In this document: one piece after another, positions 56,000-64,000 of the stretch | How positions within the stretch are numbered: position 1 is the stretch's first letter | How the letters are laid out: the number at the start of each line of letters is the position of its first letter | From: an uncultured Lachnospiraceae bacterium | Lineage (GTDB): Bacteria; Bacillota; Clostridia; Lachnospirales; Lachnospiraceae | Direction: 5' to 3' | Length of the DNA stretch: 64,000 nucleotides | NCBI GenBank assembly: GCA_947626795.1 | Contig: CANQTH010000003.1 | Coordinates: 1 to 64,000 of the forward strand | Notes under the pieces: model-generated | The model's input: only the letters and a program-made list of their open reading frames with translations | Database searches by the model: none | Told to the model about the DNA's origin: nothing | Translations under genes and position numbers: made by a program

Positions 56000-56620
56000 T
56001 TACTGGAACCGCTCCTTTAGCTTTTCCAGCGCGCGCTTCTCGATCCTGCTGACATAGGAACGGGAAATCCCCAGCCGATCCGCGATCTCCCGCTGCGTCA
56101 CAGGCTTTTTGTTATACAATCCATACCGCCACTCGATGATCTCCCGCTCCCGCGCGTCCAAGACCTCCGGGATCGCCTCATAGACCTTCCTCGTGTTCCC
56201 TTTCAGCTCGATCAGCTCAAAAACATCCCGGTCCGTGCTTTCCATCACATCCAGCAGGCTGATCTGATTGCCCTCCTTGTCTGTCCCGATCGGCTCATAC
56301 AGCGACACTTCCCGGGAAATTTTCTTCTTCCCGCGGAAATACATCAGCAATTCATTGTCAATGCAGCGCGCCGCGTACGTCGCCAATCGGTTCCCCCGCT
56401 CGTAATTGAACGTGGAGATCGCCTTGATCAGCCCGATCGTCCCAATGGAGATCAGATCCTCCATGTCTTCCTCCCCATTTTGGTATTTTTTCGCGATATG
56501 CGCAACGAGCCTCAAGTTCCGTTCGATCAAGATATGCCTGGCTTCAAGGTCGCCGTCCCGCATTTTTTCCAGGTAACGCTTTTCTTCCTCTGCATTCAAC
56601 GGCATCAAAAACGTCTTCAA
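56000..56620 (-). CDS. sigK: Sporulation sigma factor, SigK-type
   Basis: RHILIERNLRLVAHIAKKYQNGEEDMEDLISIGTIGLIKAISTF; uninterrupted; putative TTG start 56620 (alternative ATG 56605). Confidence 0.87.
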   Translation of the reverse strand: MKTFLMPLNAEEEKRYLEKMRDGDLEARHILIERNLRLVAHIAKKYQNGEEDMEDLISIGTIGLIKAISTFNYERGNRLATYAARCIDNELLMYFRGKKKISREVSLYEPIGTDKEGNQISLLDVMESTDRDVFELIELKGNTRKVYEAIPEVLDAREREIIEWRYGLYNKKPVTQREIADRLGISRSYVSRIEKRALEKLKERFQ

Positions 56621-56680
56621 AAAAGCACCTCAAAGCTGATTTATTACATTCTATGAAAAATCAGCCTTTGAAGTGCCTTT
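56615..56680 (-). terminator. Long imperfect hairpin plus T-tract between DUF5662 gene and sigK
   Basis: GCACTTCAAAGGCTGATTT...AAATCAGCTTTGAGGTGC followed by TTTTTT (minus strand). Confidence 0.7.
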
Positions 56681-56720
56681 CCACCCGTGCGGGCAGCTTG
56701 CCTATATTTCGACAAAATCC

Positions 56721-57260
56721 TCAATATCCTTTTTGCTTGAGCAGGTCGTCCTTGATGTAGCGGAACGTCTCTTCCTCCCCCTGCTCCGCCAGCATATGCA
56801 AAAGCTTCTCTAAGAGCGCCTTTGTGTCGTCGTGCAGAAGATACGCCTTCTTCCCATTCTCGTAATATTCCAACGGGCTGGAATCGACGTACTTCTCCTT
56901 CTGGTAATTTTTGGAAGCGGACACCCGGTCGATGAACATCTCCACCACGTATTTCAAAGGCATCTTCATGCCCGCGATCTTCTTCTCCCCGTCTGTCCCG
57001 TAATCCGTCCAATATTCCAGGTGATGCTTGTTCCTGCCCTTATGGTGGAGCCACGCGGAAGAATACCCCTTCTCCTTCCGCTCAATATTATGCGGGCTTT
57101 CCTTCCCGGTATAATACCTGCAGCCCGGAAGAAATTCAGCCGGGGAATACTTTGACAAGTCGTGCAGCAGCCCCTGCTTATAAAGCCCGACCCGGAAACA
57201 GCCTTTCATCACGAGCATCTTATGGTGGTTGATCGTTTTTAAATGCTTCCAGGCATTCAT
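56721..57260 (-). CDS. DUF5662-like protein
   Basis: MNAWKHLKTINHHKMLVMKGCFRVGLYKQGLLHDLSKYSPAEF. Confidence 0.8.
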   Translation of the reverse strand: MNAWKHLKTINHHKMLVMKGCFRVGLYKQGLLHDLSKYSPAEFLPGCRYYTGKESPHNIERKEKGYSSAWLHHKGRNKHHLEYWTDYGTDGEKKIAGMKMPLKYVVEMFIDRVSASKNYQKEKYVDSSPLEYYENGKKAYLLHDDTKALLEKLLHMLAEQGEEETFRYIKDDLLKQKGY

Positions 57261-57276
57261 CCTGCGCCTCCTGATC

Positions 57277-57930
57277 TTATCTATTTGCTAAAATAAAATA
57301 TAGAATTAATAAATGCAGCGGGTAAAAGACATAGAAAAAATACTTTAAGGACGGCCCTCGCTTCCCATTGTAGAAAAGCATGGGAACCGCCGCCAGCCCG
57401 GCGTAGCTCTGGATCCCGGCGCCGTAGGCGAGGTAATCCGCCGCCACGAACGCTGCCTGCTTTAAGAGCCTATGTTCGCGCAGCAGATAGAACAAAAGGA
57501 TCAGCGCTACGCCTTTCGCGCCGTAATCCGTATGCAGAAGCTGCGCAAGCCCCATCATGAGGAGCGCGGGGAAAAAGCCTCCGGCCATCCCCTTCCCCTC
57601 TTCAAACGGGATCACCGCCAGCAGGCCGAACAGCAGCGTGAAAAACACGTTCTGATGCCACACGGTGATCCCGCCAAAAAGCGCGAGGTCAAAGGGGATA
57701 TCCGAAAGGAGCGCGAAGAGGAACAGCCGCCTCGCGTACTTGTAGATATCCCCGGTATGGACCGCCCCTTCCGCCAAAAGGAAGCAATAGATCGGGAAGG
57801 CCAGCCTCCCGACCATCCGCAGCCACAGGTATTGCGGGAACAGCACGGCTCCCGTATGGTCTATCGCCATACAGATCATGGCGATCCATTTCAGTGTGAA
57901 GCCGTCGATCCCGAACGTTTTCTCTTCCAT
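57277..57930 (-). CDS. TraX-family membrane protein
   Basis: LKWIAMICMAIDHTGAVLFP and multiple TM segments. Confidence 0.8.
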   Translation of the reverse strand: MEEKTFGIDGFTLKWIAMICMAIDHTGAVLFPQYLWLRMVGRLAFPIYCFLLAEGAVHTGDIYKYARRLFLFALLSDIPFDLALFGGITVWHQNVFFTLLFGLLAVIPFEEGKGMAGGFFPALLMMGLAQLLHTDYGAKGVALILLFYLLREHRLLKQAAFVAADYLAYGAGIQSYAGLAAVPMLFYNGKRGPSLKYFFYVFYPLHLLILYFILANR

Positions 57931-57945
57931 GCCGCTCTCCTTGCG

Positions 57946-59886
57946 CTATCTTGCCTTTTTCTTTTTTTCCTCCGGTCGCGCGGAACGCTTGGGATAGACC
58001 TGCCTGCCGCTCAAGAGGCAGACCGTCTGGCCTTTGATCCGAATCTCCCTGACGTCCCCTAACCGTTCCGGCTCCGTCTCGCCAAACCCCGCCGAGGTGT
58101 CCAGCCGGACCGTCCATTCGATCCCTTTCGGCAGCGCGAACTTCTGCGGGATATTCTGGAAATTATACGCCACGTACAGGCTTTCCTCCATCCCCGCGTA
58201 CGCCCCGCTGTAAAACATCCCGATATAGTGCTGGTTCCGGCTAAAGTCGATCTTCCAGCCGCTGTCGCTGTGGTAAGACAAGTCCGGCCATTCCTGGTTG
58301 GCATATCCCAAAAGCTGGTACGGCTTGGGGCTGCGCAGCGCGGGATAATCCTTCCGAAGCTTCGCAAGGAAGGAGACGTAGGCGCAGACGTCCTTCCCCA
58401 CGGCGGAATCCTTCCAGTCCTTCCATCCGACCCCGTTGTCCTGGCAATAAGCGTTATTATTGCCGCCCTGGGTATTGGCACACTCGTCCCCCATCCAGAT
58501 CATCGGGACGCCCTGCGCAAAAAATAAAGTGGCGAGCGCGTTCCGCACCTGGCGTTTCCTCATATTGTCCACCTGGCGTTTCCGGCAGAAACCTTCCTGC
58601 CCACAGTTGACGCTGAAATTCCAGTCGTTCCCGTCCCGGTTCTCTTCTCCGTTCGCCTCATTGTGCTTATATTCATAAGAAAACAGATCCCACAGCGTAA
58701 AGCCGTTGTTCTCCGCCACATAATTCACGAACCCCTGGTTCTCCTGCTGCCTGCGCATCTGACAGGCAAATTCATGGAGGTTCGCATTCTGGCGGTTGAC
58801 CATCTTGCGCACGTCGTAGAGGAATCCGTCGTTATAAGCGAATAATTCCGGCCCGAACCGCCGCTCGTCGTCCACAAGCTCCTTGCGGAAATGATCGAAG
58901 AACAGCTTGCACCCGCTCAGGCGGATGTCCTGCGCGACCAGTTCGACCGCCTGCGGGTCCGCGATCAGGCGGAACCCGTCCACATGGTACTCCCTATGCC
59001 AGAAATTGAGTACCTGGATGATAAAAAGAGGACTTATTTTCTCCGGAAAATAAAATTCCAGCAGGCACTCCATCCGCCTCTCGTGCATGGAGCGGATCAG
59101 CCGCTTCAAGCCGTCCGGGTCGTTGCCCTCCCCAAGATAAGACGCCTTCGGGGCAAAATAGCTGCCCGTCGTATAGCCCCAGTAATTGATAACGTCGCGG
59201 AACCCACCGTCCTTCTTGCTCTGGTCTAAGATCAGGATCTCCTCAAATTCATAAATGGGCAGGAACAAAAGCGACGTGACGCCAAGCCCTTTCAGATAAT
59301 CCAGCTTCCGCCCCACCGCCTCCACGGTCCCTTTGCTCTTCGCGTTCCCCTTCATGCCCATGGAGAACCCGCGCATATGCAGCTTGTAGATGACCATGTC
59401 TTCTTTCCGTATACCTGGAAAATCATTGTCATTCCATTCAAAATCCGAGAAATAAAAAGAACTTTTAATTTTTCGTTTTTGATCTTCCTTCGGATCATGC
59501 CCCGGAAGCGACCCTTCCTGCTCCAGCCGTTTCCGCTCCTTTTGGGGCATGAAGGCTTCCTGCCGCTTGAGGGTCCGCCGCCCCTCGTCCGCCCAAATCT
59601 CGCGCCCGCTGACCCTGCGCGCGTAGATATCGGTCATTTCCTTTCCGTTTATCTCAAAATTATAATCGTACCGTTCCCAATCCAGCCCCTTTAAGCCGAC
59701 GGTATATAACGTATCGTAATTCCCCCGCACTTCCATGGGAATCCGGATCGCCTCGCCCTCTCCCTTCGGATACAGCAAAAGCCGGCAATCCGAGTCTGGC
59801 AGCGCGTGCGTGGAAAACGTGATGACATCCTGCCGTTTCGTCGCCCCGATCGCATCCTTATCCCCGATACAAATTTGGAAATCCAT
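57946..59886 (-). CDS. GH13 alpha-amylase-family / GlgX-like debranching enzyme
   Basis: VIYKLHMRGFSMG, GFRLIADPQAVE, GVPMIWMGDECANTQGGNNNAYCQDN; start at MDFQICIGDKD. Confidence 0.87.
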   Translation of the reverse strand: MDFQICIGDKDAIGATKRQDVITFSTHALPDSDCRLLLYPKGEGEAIRIPMEVRGNYDTLYTVGLKGLDWERYDYNFEINGKEMTDIYARRVSGREIWADEGRRTLKRQEAFMPQKERKRLEQEGSLPGHDPKEDQKRKIKSSFYFSDFEWNDNDFPGIRKEDMVIYKLHMRGFSMGMKGNAKSKGTVEAVGRKLDYLKGLGVTSLLFLPIYEFEEILILDQSKKDGGFRDVINYWGYTTGSYFAPKASYLGEGNDPDGLKRLIRSMHERRMECLLEFYFPEKISPLFIIQVLNFWHREYHVDGFRLIADPQAVELVAQDIRLSGCKLFFDHFRKELVDDERRFGPELFAYNDGFLYDVRKMVNRQNANLHEFACQMRRQQENQGFVNYVAENNGFTLWDLFSYEYKHNEANGEENRDGNDWNFSVNCGQEGFCRKRQVDNMRKRQVRNALATLFFAQGVPMIWMGDECANTQGGNNNAYCQDNGVGWKDWKDSAVGKDVCAYVSFLAKLRKDYPALRSPKPYQLLGYANQEWPDLSYHSDSGWKIDFSRNQHYIGMFYSGAYAGMEESLYVAYNFQNIPQKFALPKGIEWTVRLDTSAGFGETEPERLGDVREIRIKGQTVCLLSGRQVYPKRSARPEEKKKKAR

Positions 59887-60072
59887 ATATGCCCCCCTCA
59901 TTGATGTCTGAATCCTCTATTTGTAACAGTTCCGCTTTCCGGCTTCCCTGTCACTCCTGTTTTGCAAAATCCACCGCCTGCGGTAAAATACTTGAAGAAG
60001 TTAGCATTTCCATTATACCAGCATTTTTTCCGTTTGAAAAGGATTTTTTCTAAAACTTCCCAGCTCGGGACT

Positions 60073-61758
60073 TTATAATTTACGGAATCTCTCGTACCGC
60101 TGCCGGGCCAACTGCTCTTTTCCCATCGGGAGGTAACGGATCAGGAAGCCGCGGATCTCCTCCGCCATCTGCTTCGCGATCTCTTCTAAGTTCTGCGCGT
60201 TCGCCGGCTGCGGCTCCCGGATGATCTTCTCGATCACCCCAAGCTCCTTTAGATCTTTTGCCGTCATGCGCATCTGCTCCGCCGCTTTCGGCGCCTTCCT
60301 GGAGTCCTTCCACAAGATCGAGGCGAACCCTTCCGGGGAAAGGACGGCGTACGTGGCGTTCTCCATCATCCAGACTTCATTCCCTACGGCGAGGGCAAGC
60401 GCGCCGCCGCTCCCGCCTTCCCCGATGACGATGCTCAAGACCGGGACCGTCAGGCCCGACATCTCAAATAAGTTCCGCGCGATGGCTTCTCCCTGCCCGC
60501 GCTCTTCCGCCTCCATGCCGCAAAACGCCCCGGGCGTATCGACAAAGCAGACGATCGGCCGATGGAATTTTTCGGCCTGCTTCATCAGCCGCAGCGCCTT
60601 CCGATACCCTTCCGGCGCAGGCATCCCAAAATTCCGCGCGATGTTCTCCTTGGTCGTCTTGCCTTTCTGCTGGCCGATCACCGTGACCGGGCAGCCGTCC
60701 AGATACCCGATCCCGCCCACGATCGCCCCGTCGTCCGCAAAATGGCGGTCGCCATGGAGTTCGTAAAACCCGTTAAAGATCTCCTGGATATAATCCAGCG
60801 CGCAGGGACGCCCCTGCTCCCGCGCCCGCCTCACCCGGTCCCAGGGCGTCGCGGGATCGTCCGGGCGCGCCCCTTCCTCCTGATCCTCCCGCAGCTTGGG
60901 GACGGAGACTAAGATCTCGCCCGGCTCCTGCCGCTTGTGCATCAGGATCAGCCTTGCCAGCGTGTCTTTTAAGTCTTCCCGCTCCACGATCCCGTCGATC
61001 AGCCCATGCTCCAGCAAAAACTCCGACCGCTGGAAGCCTTCCGGCAGTTTTTGCCGGATCGTCTGCTCAATGACGCGCGGTCCGGCGAACCCGACCAGCG
61101 CGCCCGGCTCCGCCAAAATGATGTCCCCGAGCATGGCGAAGCTGGCCGTCACGCCCCCGGTCGTCGGGTCCGTCAATACGGAAATGTACAAAAGGCCCGC
61201 CTCGGAATGGCGTTTTAGCGCGGCGGACGTTTTGGCCATCTGCATTAAGGAAACGATCCCCTCCTGCATCCGCGCCCCGCCGGAACACGCAAAGATGACG
61301 ACTGGAAGCTGTTCGTCCGTCGCCCGCTCTACGGCCAGCGCGATCTTTTCCCCGACGACATATCCCATGCTGCCCATCAGGAACCTGCCGTCGCAGACGC
61401 AGACGACCGCGCGCTCCCCGCAGATCCTGCAGCATCCGCAAGTGACCGCCTCGTCGATTTTCAGCCTCTCTTTTAGCGCGGCGACTTTCCGCGGGTAATC
61501 CGGGTAATGCAGCGGGTCGGAATTCTCAAGCCCCTCGTCCCACTTTTCATAGCTTCCCTTATCGGCCACAAGCCGCAGCCGCTTCCGCGTGCCGATCCGG
61601 AAATATTTCCCGCATTTGTAGCATACGTAGCGGTTTTTCCTCACATCTTCCTTATAGAGCGTCTCCCCGCAGGAATCGCACTTGATCCACAAGCCTTCCG
61701 GCAATTGCGCCGCCTTCCCCGCCGCCGGGATACGGTCGGTCTTCTTAAATTTCAGCAT
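60073..61758 (-). CDS. Fused acetyl-CoA carboxylase carboxyltransferase (AccD-AccA)
   Basis: N-half Acc[28 protein letters not shown] zinc finger; C-half Acc[57 protein letters not shown]. Confidence 0.93.
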   Translation of the reverse strand: MLKFKKTDRIPAAGKAAQLPEGLWIKCDSCGETLYKEDVRKNRYVCYKCGKYFRIGTRKRLRLVADKGSYEKWDEGLENSDPLHYPDYPRKVAALKERLKIDEAVTCGCCRICGERAVVCVCDGRFLMGSMGYVVGEKIALAVERATDEQLPVVIFACSGGARMQEGIVSLMQMAKTSAALKRHSEAGLLYISVLTDPTTGGVTASFAMLGDIILAEPGALVGFAGPRVIEQTIRQKLPEGFQRSEFLLEHGLIDGIVEREDLKDTLARLILMHKRQEPGEILVSVPKLREDQEEGARPDDPATPWDRVRRAREQGRPCALDYIQEIFNGFYELHGDRHFADDGAIVGGIGYLDGCPVTVIGQQKGKTTKENIARNFGMPAPEGYRKALRLMKQAEKFHRPIVCFVDTPGAFCGMEAEERGQGEAIARNLFEMSGLTVPVLSIVIGEGGSGGALALAVGNEVWMMENATYAVLSPEGFASILWKDSRKAPKAAEQMRMTAKDLKELGVIEKIIREPQPANAQNLEEIAKQMAEEIRGFLIRYLPMGKEQLARQRYERFRKL

Positions 61759-61838
61759 CTACGTCCCTACTTCCTTTTTTATCAGATGGGAGAAGGCTTC
61801 CAGGCTCCCGCCTTCTCTGATGGCGAACGGCATATCGG

Positions 61839-63191
61839 TCACGGCCGCTCTTTTTCAAAATGATCCGGGATAAAATGGGTATCGATATCCCCTTTCAAAA
61901 ACGCCGGATGCCCCAAGATCCCATATTGGAAATCCAGGTTCGTCGTGATCCCGTCCACGATCACTTCCCCCAGCGCGCTGCGCATCTTCCGTATGGCTTC
62001 CGCCCTGTCTTCCCCCAGGACGGCCACCTTCGCCAACATGGAATCATAATACGGCGGTACCGTATAGCCGTCGTAAAGCGCGGAGTCAACCCGGACGCCG
62101 TTCCCGCCCGGGAAATGCAGGTTTTCCACCCGGCCCGGACACGGCATGAAGTCCCGCTTGGGGTCTTCCGCGTTGATCCGGCACTCGATGGAATGGCCTT
62201 GTATCCGGACGTCTTCCTGGCGGATGCGCAGCCGCTCCCCGGCTGCGATCCGGATCTGCTCCTTGACGAGGTCGACGCCCGTCACCATCTCCGTGACCGG
62301 ATGCTCCACCTGGATGCGGGCGTTCATTTCCATGAAATAAAAGTTCTTGTCGCGATCCAGCAAAAACTCGACCGTCCCCGCGTTCTCATATCCGACCGCC
62401 CCGGCGGCCCTCACCGCGGCTTCTCCCATGCGCCTGCGCAGCGCCTCATCCAGAGCGGCGCAGGGGGATTCCTCGATCATCTTCTGGTGCCGCCTCTGGA
62501 TCGAGCAGTCGCGCTCGCCCAGCCAGACGATATTCCCGTATTTGTCTGCGAGGATCTGAACCTCTACGTGCCTCGGCCTTTCCACGTATTTCTCAATATA
62601 CATCGCGCCGTCGCCAAACGCATGGACGGATTCCTGCTGCGCCAGGCGAAAAAGCGCGTCGAACTCCCCGCGGCTTCGCACGATCCGCATCCCTTTCCCG
62701 CCTCCGCCCAAAGACGCCTTGACGATCACGGGATAGCCGATCCGATCCGCGGCTTTTACGCCTTCCTCCGCCTCCCGCACCGCTTCTTCCGTCCCCGGCA
62801 CGACCGGGATCTTGGCGTTCTCCATCGCGGCGCGGGCCTCTGATTTGTTCCCCGTTTTCCCGATGGCCGCCGCGGACGGGCCAATGAAAGCGATCTTGCA
62901 GCTTTCGCACATTTCGGCAAAATGCGCGTTCTCGGACAAAAAACCGAAGCCCGGATGGATCGCCTGCGCCTTCGTGGCGATCGCCGCGCTCAAGATGCGC
63001 TCCATATTCAAATAGCTGTCCGACGCCGGGGCTTTCCCGATGCAGACGGCCTCGTCCGCGAGCTGCGTATGCAGAGCGTCCCGGTCCGCCTCCGAATAGA
63101 CGGCGACGGAAACGATCCCCATCTCCCGGCAGGCCCGGATGATCCGGACCGCGATCTCCCCCCGGTTGGCAATCAATATTTTCTGAAACAT
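61839..63191 (-). CDS. accC: Biotin carboxylase
   Basis: MFQKILIANRGEIAVRIIRACREMGI, KASLGGGGKGMRIV, FYFMEMNARIQVEHPVTEMVTGVDLV. Confidence 0.96.
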   Translation of the reverse strand: MFQKILIANRGEIAVRIIRACREMGIVSVAVYSEADRDALHTQLADEAVCIGKAPASDSYLNMERILSAAIATKAQAIHPGFGFLSENAHFAEMCESCKIAFIGPSAAAIGKTGNKSEARAAMENAKIPVVPGTEEAVREAEEGVKAADRIGYPVIVKASLGGGGKGMRIVRSRGEFDALFRLAQQESVHAFGDGAMYIEKYVERPRHVEVQILADKYGNIVWLGERDCSIQRRHQKMIEESPCAALDEALRRRMGEAAVRAAGAVGYENAGTVEFLLDRDKNFYFMEMNARIQVEHPVTEMVTGVDLVKEQIRIAAGERLRIRQEDVRIQGHSIECRINAEDPKRDFMPCPGRVENLHFPGGNGVRVDSALYDGYTVPPYYDSMLAKVAVLGEDRAEAIRKMRSALGEVIVDGITTNLDFQYGILGHPAFLKGDIDTHFIPDHFEKERP

Positions 63192-63204
63192 GACGACGTC
63201 TCCT

Positions 63205-63633
63205 CTAACTGATCGCAAATGTAAGCTCCGCCGAAGCGGCCAATTTCCCATCTACCGTCGCTTCCGCTTTCCCTACGCCGATCGGGCCTTTCCGCTTGAC
63301 GATCTCCACTTCCAGCCGCAAGACGTCCCCCGGCGCGACCTTCTTTTTGAACTTCGCATGGTCGATCCCGCCAAAATACGCGGTCTTGCCCTTAAATTCC
63401 GGGCTGCTCAACAGCGCGACCGCCCCGGCCTGCGCCAACGCCTCCACCAGCAGGACGCCCGGCATTACAGGCTCGCCCGGGAAATGCCCGGCAAAAAAAG
63501 GCTCGCCGTACGTCACGCATTTCTTTGCGACGGCGCGCTTCCCCGGCTCCAGCTCCTCGATCGTGTCCAGCAGCAAGAACGGCTGCCTGTGCGGGATCAC
63601 TTCCATAATTTCTTTTATTCCCATCAAAGACAT
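63205..63633 (-). CDS. fabZ: 3-hydroxyacyl-ACP dehydratase FabZ
   Basis: [42 protein letters not shown]. Confidence 0.95.
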   Translation of the reverse strand: MSLMGIKEIMEVIPHRQPFLLLDTIEELEPGKRAVAKKCVTYGEPFFAGHFPGEPVMPGVLLVEALAQAGAVALLSSPEFKGKTAYFGGIDHAKFKKKVAPGDVLRLEVEIVKRKGPIGVGKAEATVDGKLAASAELTFAIS

Positions 63634-63652
63634 TTTATGCCCTCCAATCTTA

Positions 63653-64000
63653 TTACTCACCGCCTGCAGAGGCAGGAGATTCTCCCGTCTGGCCAATGAC
63701 AAAAAGCGGCTGCCCGAACTCAACGACGTCCCCATTGGACACCAGGATCCGCCTTACCACGCCCTCATACTCGCTCTCGATCTCGTTCATCAGCTTCATG
63801 GCCTCCACGATCCCGAGCGCCTGTCCCTTGTCCACATGGTCGCCCACCTTCACAAAAGGCTCGGAATCCGGATCTGGCGCGCAGTAAAACGTCCCGACTA
63901 ACGGGGAACTTACGACATTGCCGCCCGCCTCATCGCCCGCGTCCCCGGCATCTCCGGCGTCGCCGCGAATCCCTTTTTCCTCCGGAGCCTGGCTTACAGC
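63653..64000 (-). CDS. accB: Biotin carboxyl carrier protein (partial at window edge)
   Basis: [24 protein letters not shown] biotinylation motif; frame is open to the window edge through [29 protein letters not shown]. Confidence 0.93.
   Translation of the reverse strand, partial: AVSQAPEEKGIRGDAGDAGDAGDEAGGNVVSSPLVGTFYCAPDPDSEPFVKVGDHVDKGQALGIVEAMKLMNEIESEYEGVVRRILVSNGDVVEFGQPLFVIGQTGESPASAGGE

Noticed and set aside
57277-57930. TraX-like gene as a sign of a conjugative element
   Set aside because: TraX-family acyltransferase-like membrane proteins occur widely on chromosomes and no other conjugation genes are present.

Overview
This window is core chromosome from a low-to-mid GC clostridial Firmicute, probably Lachnospiraceae-like (family guess from gene content and order, not searched). 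I see no prophage, IS element, CRISPR array, tRNA or rRNA gene. Left part (+ strand): P-loop protein, DUF378 protein (-), HlyD-like protein, yggS, sepF, ylmH, aroB, lspA, rluD-type synthase, cytidylate-kinase-like protein. Then a tyrosine recombinase, dtd and a LysM protein divergent from lexA, followed by fba, tsf and rpsB. About 15-49.6 kb (- strand) is one large fla/che locus (flgB to fliA plus swrB-like and fapA-like genes). Upstream of it are codY, topA, a frameshifted dprA, comM, sigK, DUF5662, TraX-like, a GlgX-type amylase, and an acc/fab cluster with a fused AccD-AccA. I found no clearly novel defence or biosynthetic system. The most interesting signals are non-coding: (1) two families of short dispersed hairpin repeats confined to intergenic gaps; (2) decaying duplications of the lexA 3' end; (3) a densely LexA-boxed lexA/yneA-like divergent promoter with a stop-codon-containing 13-bp tandem repeat at the yneA-like 3' end; (4) a predicted leaderless mRNA for the HlyD-like gene; (5) a hairpin upstream of sigK that looks like both terminator and SD-sequestering stem; (6) a dprA frameshift. 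All family calls come from recognising sequence motifs by eye; no searches were run.
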